From NCBI GenBank assembly GCA_947500275.1, contig CANMSW010000029.1, positions 1 through 13,643 of the forward strand: DNA of 13,643 nucleotides, read 5' to 3'. This document shows, in pieces, positions 7,807 through 13,373 of the stretch. Source of the stretch: Bacteriovoracaceae bacterium. Its GTDB lineage: Bacteria > Bdellovibrionota > UBA1018. The first letter of the stretch is position 1; each line of letters begins with the position of its first letter. Under the pieces are notes generated by a model. That model was not told the origin of the DNA and made no database searches. It worked only from the letters and a program-made list of their open reading frames with translations. Position numbers and translations under genes: made by a program.

Positions 7807-7883
7807 TGGAGCGGGTGAAGGGACTCGAACCCTCGACCTCGACCTTGGCAAGGTCGCGCTCTAGCCAACTGAGCTACACCCGC
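7807..7883 (-). tRNA. tRNA-Gly (anticodon GCC), CCA encoded
   Basis: The minus strand shows a full cloverleaf. Acceptor stem GCGGGTG pairs with CACCCGC (7883-7877 with 7817-7811), discriminator T, then encoded CCA (7809-7807). The D arm contains GCTCAGTTGG. The anticodon stem CGACC/GGTCG encloses the loop TTGCCAA, so the anticodon is GCC and reads GGC/GGU glycine codons. The T arm carries GGTTCGAGTCC. It stands alone with its own terminator and a candidate promoter. No integrase or attachment-site duplicate is present beside it. Confidence 0.97.
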
Positions 7884-7906
7884 ACCTGTTGTTCAAGAGA
7901 GACCTG

Positions 7907-7936
7907 TAACTACATGCGGTTACCGATTTTGGTCAA
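7907..7936 (-). promoter_or_regulatory. Candidate promoter for tRNA-Gly
   Basis: On the minus strand TTGACC (7936-7931) resembles a -35 box. It is followed after 18 bases by TAGTTA (7912-7907), a weak -10 preceded by TG. Transcription would begin about 15-17 bases before the tRNA 5' end, a normal distance. The -10 match is poor. Confidence 0.4.
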
Positions 7937-7980
7937 GAAGGGATTTTGATTTTTTTTTCGTCTTCCTTCCCTTCGAACAG

Positions 7981-8009
7981 TTGAAGGCTTTTTGAACAGA
8001 ACGCATAGT
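7981..8009 (+). promoter_or_regulatory. Candidate promoter for the cobalamin adenosyltransferase gene
   Basis: TTGAAG (7981-7986) and CATAGT (8004-8009) are separated by exactly 17 bases, each with four of six consensus matches. Initiation would fall near 8016, only about 3 bases before the ATG at 8019. That agrees with the absence of a Shine-Dalgarno sequence and suggests a leaderless or near-leaderless mRNA. There is no B12 box, so no cobalamin riboswitch is evident. Confidence 0.35.
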
Positions 8010-8018
8010 GGGCCCACG

Positions 8019-8618
8019 ATGAAAATTTACACCAAGCAGGGCGATCAGGGCGAAACGGGGCTTTTTGGCGGAAGCCGGGTGCCCAAGGATCACTTACGGA
8101 TTCGGACCTACGGGACCCTGGATGAACTCAACTCGATCTTGGGGATGACTGTGGCCCGCATGGATGAGGATGAGGTTCGTCGCGAGCGCTTTGTGGATCT
8201 CAAGGCTCGACTCTTGCGGGTGCAGGGGGAGTTGTTTCAGCTCGGTGCGGAGCTTGCGACCCCTCGTGGAAAGAATCCCGGGATCGAGCTCGTTTCCATG
8301 GACCGGGTGGATGAGCTCGAGCAGGAAATCGACTCTATGGAGAAAAAGCTTTCGCCCCTGAAGACTTTCATTTTACCGGGTGGGAGCCGTCTGGCCGCCG
8401 AGCTTCACTTAGCGAGAACGGTTTCCAGGCGGGCTGAGCGAGAAGTGGTCGTGCTTCATCGTTCAGAGCCTCAGCGCGAAGACGTCATGATGTATATGAA
8501 TCGCCTGAGCGACTACTTCTTTGTTTGCGCTCGCATGGCTAATCACCTTTTGGATCAGGAAGATACGCCCTGGCACGCTCCTAAGGCCCCCAAAGGACCA
8601 TCGGAGCGGACCGAGTAG
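8019..8618 (+). CDS. pduO: PduO-type cob(I)alamin adenosyltransferase
   Basis: The product is 199 residues. It carries the family's ATP-binding N-terminal motif T5-K-Q-G-D-Q-G-E-T-G-L-F-G-G-S-R20, then 'YGTLDELNS' (31-39), the conserved S-R-R-A-E-R (136-141) and 'MNRLSDYFFVCAR' (160-172). These match the PduO/MMAB trimeric helix-bundle enzyme, which transfers the 5'-deoxyadenosyl group from ATP to cob(I)alamin to form adenosylcobalamin. The start ATG 8019 is chosen because the family begins M-x-I-Y-T-[KR]-x-G-D; the frame is open to a TTG at 7992, but those residues are not conserved. The gene stands alone, ending 8 bases from the convergent pgsA. Its substrate is shared with the MetH cofactor pool, but the two genes are about 2.6 kb apart in separate transcription units. 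Confidence 0.93.
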   Translation: MKIYTKQGDQGETGLFGGSRVPKDHLRIRTYGTLDELNSILGMTVARMDEDEVRRERFVDLKARLLRVQGELFQLGAELATPRGKNPGIELVSMDRVDELEQEIDSMEKKLSPLKTFILPGGSRLAAELHLARTVSRRAEREVVVLHRSEPQREDVMMYMNRLSDYFFVCARMANHLLDQEDTPWHAPKAPKGPSERTE

Positions 8619-8626
8619 CGCGAATC

Positions 8627-9433
8627 TCAGGAAGGGTTTTTCGCTTTCTCGAGGACCATCTTTGCTTTTTCGAGGCGTTCCTGAAGGCGCGCTTTTCGTG
8701 CAGCCTGACGTGCTTCGCGCGCGAGCTTCTTCTCTTGCTTCTTTAGTTTTCGAGCGAGTTTGAGTCCCTTGAAGAAGTCGATCACGTAATCCCCGGCTGA
8801 CCAAAGACTGACCGCAAGAGAGATGTAAATCAGAACCATTCCAATTGAGTAGAAGGGGATTCCGAACGGATCATGTGAAACCATCGCGAAGGGGATCCCA
8901 AACATCTGAATCGCGGTCTTCCATTTCGCCGAACCCGACGCAGGGATGATGACCCCTTCGGCGCTCGCTAAGGCCCGGAGTCCGGTGATGGCGAGTTCCC
9001 GGCAAATCAAGAGAATGACGACGACCGGATGAACGCGTCCGAGTTCTTGCAACATCACTAGGGACGAAACGACCAGAAATTTATCTGCCAAAGGATCGAG
9101 GAGTTTGCCGTAAATGGTGATGACTTGCTGTTTACGAGCGATATAGCCATCGAGCCAGTCTGTGATGCTGGCCACGCCAAACGTCAGGGCGGCAGCGAGA
9201 TCCCAGCCTGGTGTCCGCTGGAACAGCATGAAAACGACAATGGGAACAAATCCCATCCGAATGAGGGTGAGGATGTTCGGAGTGGTTCCAAAGGTCATCT
9301 CATCGATTTTGCCTGGTTTTGAACCGTCGATCTCCGTGCTCTCGTCGTCGTGTCCCTCTTCGAACGAGGACTGAGGGTCGATGGACGTTTCGAGTTCTTC
9401 TGGTTTCGAAGCGGATGGATCTAGCGAAGTCAT
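8627..9433 (-). CDS. pgsA: CDP-diacylglycerol–glycerol-3-phosphate 3-phosphatidyltransferase, with extra tails
   Basis: PgsA makes phosphatidylglycerol-phosphate, the committed step to phosphatidylglycerol and cardiolipin, in the inner membrane. The CDP-alcohol phosphotransferase signature is complete: D92-x-x-D95-G-x-x-A-R100-x8-G109-x3-D113-x3-D117. 'TPNILTLIRM' (51-60) is the usual PgsA N-terminus, and several hydrophobic helices follow to about residue 222. At 268 residues it is longer than the common 180-200. Residues 1-48 are an acidic, Ser/Glu/Asp-rich extension. Residues 224-268 are a Lys/Arg/Ala-rich, probably helical tail. A Met at 46 could give a shorter start, but ATG 9433 has a weak purine-rich AGAAGAG upstream. 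Both ends look coding, not frameshifted. Other CDP-alcohol phosphotransferases, such as phosphatidylserine synthase, are possible, but the N-terminal motif favours PgsA. Confidence 0.9.
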   Translation of the reverse strand: MTSLDPSASKPEELETSIDPQSSFEEGHDDESTEIDGSKPGKIDEMTFGTTPNILTLIRMGFVPIVVFMLFQRTPGWDLAAALTFGVASITDWLDGYIARKQQVITIYGKLLDPLADKFLVVSSLVMLQELGRVHPVVVILLICRELAITGLRALASAEGVIIPASGSAKWKTAIQMFGIPFAMVSHDPFGIPFYSIGMVLIYISLAVSLWSAGDYVIDFFKGLKLARKLKKQEKKLAREARQAARKARLQERLEKAKMVLEKAKNPS

Positions 9434-9627
9434 AAACAGGCTCTTCTTGGATAGGGGGCGTTGCTGTGGGGGCCTCTCGAGAGGGGGGAGTCGTGCTTCT
9501 GCTCTGACTCTCTGTCAAAAGGCTGTCAGCGAACAGTAGTGTGAGGCCTGGGAGTTTGGCAAGGGGGGTTCAATCTCCGCGTCAATCCGGTTGCGCGCTT
9601 CGGGTCTACTCCTGCAAAATCGAATGA

Positions 9628-10659
9628 ATGCCTCGAGCCATGGGTTTCAAGTCAGTCGTTTTCCGGTGGGTCTCCCTGGTGGGGGTCTTTTGGCTTTCGA
9701 CACCCTTAACCTTCGGAAAGGGCGCTCCCGACTCTCCTTCGCCCGTTCGAAGTCGCGCCAAGGCTCGGTCCTCCCTGAAAGCCCAGCTTCTCCCTCGGAT
9801 TTCACCGTCCCCCCTTCCTAGTCCCTCCGTGTGGACGCCCCCTTTGGTTTCGGGGTTGGCCCGCGCCGAGGTCCTTGAGCGGGTCGTGAAAGACCGTGAA
9901 GTGATGACCCATGCCGATCTTCAAGATTACCGAGCGGGTTCTGAATTCTTTCCCGATATCAAGAAAGTGGTCCTCCCGGAGCCTCGGACTACGGGTGGTT
10001 TTTTGGGGAAGTCTCAGGCTGCTGCGAAGAAAGAGCCCCCTCGGTTTGAGTCCTATGACTTTTATGTCGCGGTCCTCGTCAAAGCCTCGCTCAAGCGCAC
10101 GCGTGAGGTGCTCACGAACTATCAGGTTTATTCAGAGTTAGTCCCCTATATCAGCAGGGCAGAGTTTTTCCCGGCTTCGAAAATGCTCCACGTCGAGGGG
10201 GGGATCTGGAAATATCGGATCAACTCGCGGATTCGCTTCGAGGAACGGGGCGAGCGCTGGATCCGATATCGGATTGTCAGCGGGCATTTTCGCGGAATGC
10301 TTGGCGAAATCGTTCTTGAACCCTTAGGAGACGGAGGGAAAGACGGTACTTTAGTTTTCATGTACGGTCAGTCGATAGCCAATCGATTCCCGCCCGCGTT
10401 CGTTATCGAGCAAGGAGCTCAGGTAGTCTTCGGATTCACAGCGAATCGGATCAGGACTTTCATTGAATCCGGAAAAGTTGCGCCCGATGTAACCGGAGCA
10501 ACCGAACTGCCCGTGAACTGTCTGAAAGCGCACGAAGAAAGCGAACAGCCGCCTGAGTGCGCGTCTCAAGTGAAAAAGGCTTCGCCCATCGATGTCCCAC
10601 GTTCAGGAGGAACGAAAGACCATGACTCAGAAATCCCAGTCCCCCGACGACGCTTCTAA
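9628..10659 (+). CDS. Exported SRPBCC (START-like/COQ10-like) protein
   Basis: The product is 343 residues (ATG 9628; an in-frame ATG at 9640 is equally plausible, and neither has a Shine-Dalgarno). A hydrophobic stretch (about 8-29) looks like a signal peptide or anchor. A Pro/Ser/Arg-rich linker (about 33-75) follows. Residues about 142-282 fit the SRPBCC fold, with 'VLTNYQVYSELVPYISRAEF' as the typical helix segment of polyketide-cyclase/COQ10-like proteins, then alternating beta strands and the closing long helix ('FPPAFVIEQGAQVVFGFTANRIRTFIES'). The fold binds hydrophobic ligands; the ligand here is unknown. The C-terminus (about 283-343) is hydrophilic with two Cys (298, 311). The gene overlaps the following PilZ gene by 38 bases. 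Confidence 0.75.
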   Translation: MPRAMGFKSVVFRWVSLVGVFWLSTPLTFGKGAPDSPSPVRSRAKARSSLKAQLLPRISPSPLPSPSVWTPPLVSGLARAEVLERVVKDREVMTHADLQDYRAGSEFFPDIKKVVLPEPRTTGGFLGKSQAAAKKEPPRFESYDFYVAVLVKASLKRTREVLTNYQVYSELVPYISRAEFFPASKMLHVEGGIWKYRINSRIRFEERGERWIRYRIVSGHFRGMLGEIVLEPLGDGGKDGTLVFMYGQSIANRFPPAFVIEQGAQVVFGFTANRIRTFIESGKVAPDVTGATELPVNCLKAHEESEQPPECASQVKKASPIDVPRSGGTKDHDSEIPVPRRRF

Positions 10660-11383
10660 AAAAACACAGCTGATTCAAGAACGTTTGAACGAAGAGCGCA
10701 GAAGGTTTCCTCGTTTAGCGCTCTCGCGCGAAGCGTTCAGGCTGCGACCTCATGGTAAACTTTTTTCGCTCTCCGATCTCTCGCCCGATGGTTTTTGTCT
10801 TCGCGTGACGGATGATCAGGATCTCTTAGCTTTTCCGGTTGGTGCCATTTTTCATGGGGAATTGGGCTTCCGGGGTGAGCGAGTGCGTGTGGAGGCGCAG
10901 GTTCGGCATGTCGAGCGCGGGTATGTGGGTGCTGAGCTCGTGAAGCTCTCGGATCAGGACCGAGAAACTCTGAATCGCCGTCTGAACCCTGAGGTGCTCG
11001 GGTCGGAACTCAGGCTGATTCCTGGGGGGGATCTTGAGCAGCTTTGGTTCCATGCGTTGAATGGGGCGGACTGGAATTTACAATTGAACGCAGAAGGGGC
11101 TGTTCAAGGGTTTCTTCTCCGGCTTCATGGGGGGTACATTCAATGGCGCGGAAGCGCGGCGCAAGAAGGGGGTGATTCCCTCATGACGGGACGGATCGGA
11201 CACTCGCTCCCCAATGATTTTGAGTCGGGAGCCATTCGCATGGAAACTTGGTCCCTTCATGCGGATTCACAGCCGGATGCGCAAAAGATGCGGATTGCAA
11301 TTCAGCTCCTCTCAGGGTGTAAAGAAAGGCCTCAATTGAGGGATTTTTGCATCGGTGTGATTCGCGCAAGGATGCCGTCTTGA
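10622..11383 (+). CDS. PilZ-domain (c-di-GMP-binding) protein
   Basis: The product is 253 residues. The N-terminal PilZ domain has both ligand motifs: R27-R-F-P-R31 (RxxxR) and D52-L-S54-P-D-G57 (DxSxxG), and ends near residue 120 after 'GYVGAELVKL'. Intact motifs predict cyclic di-GMP binding. Residues 121-253 form a second region, rich in beta strands, that I do not recognise. No signal peptide or membrane helix is visible, so it is probably cytoplasmic. The start ATG 10622 is supported by AGGAGG (10605-10610), 11 bases upstream; an in-frame ATG at 10592 has no such site. The gene begins inside the preceding SRPBCC gene, so co-transcription and translational coupling are likely. Its target is unknown. 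Confidence 0.85.
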   Translation: MTQKSQSPDDASKKTQLIQERLNEERRRFPRLALSREAFRLRPHGKLFSLSDLSPDGFCLRVTDDQDLLAFPVGAIFHGELGFRGERVRVEAQVRHVERGYVGAELVKLSDQDRETLNRRLNPEVLGSELRLIPGGDLEQLWFHALNGADWNLQLNAEGAVQGFLLRLHGGYIQWRGSAAQEGGDSLMTGRIGHSLPNDFESGAIRMETWSLHADSQPDAQKMRIAIQLLSGCKERPQLRDFCIGVIRARMPS

Positions 11384-11392
11384 AGGCATCCT
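11369..11392 (+). terminator. Hairpin over the pilZ stop codon
   Basis: AGGATGCC (11369-11376) and GGCATCCT (11385-11392) make a perfect 8-bp stem with an 8-base loop that includes the PilZ stop codon TGA (11381-11383). No T run follows, so it is either a weak or Rho-assisted terminator or an mRNA 3'-end stabiliser. Confidence 0.4.
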
Positions 11393-11406
11393 GAGCGGGA
11401 TAGAAT
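11380..11406 (+). promoter_or_regulatory. Candidate glpX promoter
   Basis: TTGAAG (11380-11385) and TAGAAT (11401-11406) resemble -35 and -10 boxes with a short 15-base spacing. The -35 lies in the loop and stem of the hairpin at the end of pilZ. The start would be near 11413, leaving a 25-base leader that contains the glpX ribosome binding site. The spacing lowers confidence. Confidence 0.35.
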
Positions 11407-11438
11407 CACTGAGACTTGGAAAACAGGGGGATTGTTTC

Positions 11439-12389
11439 ATGAACCGTAACTTTGCGATGGAATTCGTTCGTGTCACTGAAGCAGCAGCGCTTGCAAGCGC
11501 GCGACTCATGGGTCGGGGCGACGAGAAAGCGGCCGATCATGCGGCAGTCGAAGCCATGCGTAAAATGTTAGGTTCGATCGAATTCGATGGTCGCGTCGTG
11601 ATTGGCGAAGGGGAGCGCGATGAAGCGCCCATGCTTTATATCGGCGAAAAAGTCGGCAAAGGCGGGGTGAAACTCGATCTCGCCTTGGATCCACTCGAAG
11701 GGACCACGATTTGTGCGCGTGGGTTGAATAACGCGTTGTCGGTCATCGCGATTGCTGAAGAAGGAAACTTCCTTCATGCGCCAGATACCTATATGCAAAA
11801 GATCGCAGTGGGGCCTGAAGCCAAAGGCGCCATTGACTTGCGAGCGACTGCTTCAGAAAATCTGAAGAGCATTGCCCATGCGAAGAAATGCAATGTCGAA
11901 GACCTGACTGTCGCCATCCTGGATCGTCCACGTCATGCGGATTTGATTGCTGAAGTGCGCGGAGCCGGGGCCCGGATTTGGCTCATTGGAGACGGCGATG
12001 TTTCAGCTGCGATTGCGACTTGTAAGCGTGAAGCAGGGGTCGATGTTTTGATGGGAAGCGGTGGCGCTCCAGAAGGCGTCATTGCTGCAGCGGCGCTTCG
12101 TTGCTTAGGGGGCGATTTCCAAGGGCAACTCCTATTCCGGAAAGACGAAGAGCGCACTCGCGCGCGCGCAATGGGGATTTCTGACTTCGATCGCGTCTAT
12201 AAAATCGACGAGCTGGCTCGAGGTCATGTCATGTTCTGCGCGACGGGTGTGACGCAAGGGACCTACTTGAATGGGGTTCGCTTCTTCAGTGGCGGTGCAG
12301 TCACGCACTCGGTTGTGATGCGCTCGAAGACGGGTACAGTTCGCGTCATCGAGGCTGAGCATCATTTTGATCGTAAGCCCGTTTATTAA
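11439..12389 (+). CDS. glpX: Class II fructose-1,6-bisphosphatase GlpX
   Basis: GlpX hydrolyses fructose-1,6-bisphosphate to fructose-6-phosphate in gluconeogenesis, in the cytoplasm, with Mn2+/Mg2+. The 316-residue length is normal for the family. Signatures are 'IGEGERDEAPML' (55-66, metal and catalytic residues E57 and D61), D84-P-L-E87-G-T (phosphatase metal site) and 'GSGGAPEGV' with E212, matching the E. coli enzyme with an offset of about one residue. 'NALSVIAIAEEG' and 'DRPRHADLI' are also family-typical. The start ATG 11439 is preceded by AGGGGGA (11425-11431) at 7 bases. A 55-base gap from pilZ with a hairpin suggests its own promoter. Some class II enzymes also use sedoheptulose-1,7-bisphosphate; that cannot be decided here. 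Confidence 0.96.
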   Translation: MNRNFAMEFVRVTEAAALASARLMGRGDEKAADHAAVEAMRKMLGSIEFDGRVVIGEGERDEAPMLYIGEKVGKGGVKLDLALDPLEGTTICARGLNNALSVIAIAEEGNFLHAPDTYMQKIAVGPEAKGAIDLRATASENLKSIAHAKKCNVEDLTVAILDRPRHADLIAEVRGAGARIWLIGDGDVSAAIATCKREAGVDVLMGSGGAPEGVIAAAALRCLGGDFQGQLLFRKDEERTRARAMGISDFDRVYKIDELARGHVMFCATGVTQGTYLNGVRFFSGGAVTHSVVMRSKTGTVRVIEAEHHFDRKPVY

Positions 12390-12393
12390 ATCT

Positions 12394-12415
12394 TGAGCCT
12401 GGTTTTGAGGGCTCA
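12394..12415 (+). terminator. Weak hairpin after glpX
   Basis: TGAGCC (12394-12399) pairs with GGCTCA (12410-12415) around a 10-base loop, starting 5 bases after the glpX stop. The tail CTTGTAAATT is only partly T-rich, so this may attenuate transcription into the next gene and not end it. Confidence 0.3.
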
Positions 12416-12447
12416 CTTGTAAATTCAACATCACGGAGGATGGACGA

Positions 12448-12879
12448 ATGGCAAAAGCCGATATCCAAAAAACAGTCGATGTAGAGAAAGCTAAACTTTT
12501 TTCCGCGATCACGCGTTACGAAGAGTATCCGAAGTTTGTGGACGGGTGCACCGGAGTTCAGGTGGAGCGCAAAGGGCCTGGGCATGCGCGCGTCACGTAC
12601 AAAGTGTCGATGATGCGAGATATCCAGTACACACTCGATCATGTTGAAGACGAGGCATCCGGGCGGGTCGAGTGGAAGCTGGTTGCGAGTGATTCCCTCA
12701 AAGCGAATACGGGGCGCTGGATTCTGAAGGACGCAGGGACTGGTAAAACTGCCGTGGCCTATGAAATTGATATCGATTTTAATTTTCCGGTTCCTGGCTT
12801 TGTACTGAGTAAACTTGTGAAGGGAAGCCTTCCAAGTATGATCGAGGGGTTCGTCAAAAGAGCCCGCAAAGCTAAATAA
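12448..12879 (+). CDS. Cytoplasmic SRPBCC-family protein (COQ10/RatA-like cyclase fold)
   Basis: The product is 143 residues, the usual size of a single SRPBCC domain. The N-terminal strand 'ADIQKTVDVEKAKLFSAITRYEEYPKFVDGCTGVQVERK' is characteristic of the RatA/COQ10/polyketide-cyclase group: strand, helix, then Y-P-x-F-V. Alternating strands and a C-terminal amphipathic helix ('FVLSKLVKGSLPSMIEGFVKRARKAK') complete the fold. There is no signal peptide. Members bind hydrophobic ligands such as ubiquinone or lipids, and some bind ribosomes; the role here cannot be assigned. GGAGGA (12435-12440) precedes ATG 12448 by 7 bases. The next gene starts 22 bases downstream behind a very similar CACGGAGG leader, so the pair is probably one operon. 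Confidence 0.85.
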   Translation: MAKADIQKTVDVEKAKLFSAITRYEEYPKFVDGCTGVQVERKGPGHARVTYKVSMMRDIQYTLDHVEDEASGRVEWKLVASDSLKANTGRWILKDAGTGKTAVAYEIDIDFNFPVPGFVLSKLVKGSLPSMIEGFVKRARKAK

Positions 12880-12901
12880 TGATCCACGGAGGGTTTCAAT
12901 C

Positions 12902-13267
12902 ATGAGTCGCGAAGGTGACGATTTACAGTCGAAAGCTGGAGACTTTGTTCGCAAGGTTCTGACAGTTGGAGTGGGAACGGTTTTTTTGACCGAAGAAGCT
13001 TTGAGGAATTTAGTGTCGGAAGTGAAGCTTCCTAAGGAGCTTCTGACCGGGCTTTTGGATTCCGCTGGTCGGACCAAGAACGAGTTTCTTGGAAAATTAT
13101 CAGAAGAAATCATGCAGAAAGTGGTCTCTCGGATTGAGCCGCAAGCCTTAGTGCAAGAGCTTTTGGAGAGGAATGAAATCGAATTGAATGTTCGAGTTCA
13201 ATTCAAACCCAAAGCCAAAGTGACTGTAGGGCATGCTCCGCCCCAAGATGAAGGGGCCGGGGACTGA
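12902..13267 (+). CDS. Conserved-looking small protein of unknown function
   Basis: The product is 121 residues and I do not recognise the family. It has no signal peptide. Residues about 15-30 ('FVRKVLTVGVGTVFLT') are mildly hydrophobic. Residues 32-90 look like two or three amphipathic helices ('EEALRNLVSEVKLPKELLTGLLDSA…EFLGKLSEEIMQKVVSRI'), and the C-terminus is a beta-like 'IELNVRVQFKPKAKVTV' followed by an acidic end. The helix-rich character is reminiscent of phasin-like or membrane-surface proteins, but that is only a resemblance. GGAGGG (12888-12893) lies 8 bases before ATG 12902. Coupling with the SRPBCC gene suggests a shared task. A likely terminator follows at 13300-13325. Confidence 0.8.
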   Translation: MSREGDDLQSKAGDFVRKVLTVGVGTVFLTEEALRNLVSEVKLPKELLTGLLDSAGRTKNEFLGKLSEEIMQKVVSRIEPQALVQELLERNEIELNVRVQFKPKAKVTVGHAPPQDEGAGD

Positions 13268-13299
13268 GAGCGCTGCGGAATTTGCCGAGGATCTCATGT

Positions 13300-13325
13300 G
13301 CCCCCCTGAAGAGGGCTTTATTTTC
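13300..13325 (+). terminator. Probable intrinsic terminator
   Basis: GCCC (13300-13303) pairs with GGGC (13313-13316), with one internal mismatch before a further C-G pair, and is followed by a T-rich tail (TTTATTTTCC). It lies 33 bases after the 121-residue gene and before the next start, the expected place for an operon end. Confidence 0.5.
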
Positions 13326-13373
13326 CTTTCGAGTGCCTCGGTTGTTTGAGTACCCTAGAGTGACGGGGGTAAT

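Noticed and set aside
7738..7883. tRNA-Gly as an integration site for a mobile element
   Set aside because: No integrase, no repeated tRNA 3' end and no shift in gene character occur on either side within the window.
7884..8018. Cobalamin riboswitch upstream of the adenosyltransferase gene
   Set aside because: The 135-base spacer holds the tRNA promoter, a T tract (about 7950-7958) and a weak 5-bp hairpin (7970-7987), but no B12-box-like sequence and too little room for the conserved core.
9473..9484. Perfect 12-base palindrome CCTCTCGAGAGG between pgsA and the SRPBCC gene
   Set aside because: It could be an operator, but it is a single short site in a GC-rich 194-base spacer with no second copy or clear promoter alignment. 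A TTGACA-like box on the minus strand at about 9518-9513 has no matching -10.
12346..13113. A 255-codon minus-strand open frame across the SRPBCC and small-protein genes
   Set aside because: It spans three plus-strand features, has no recognisable domain and no ribosome binding site, while the plus-strand genes have good sites and a recognisable fold.
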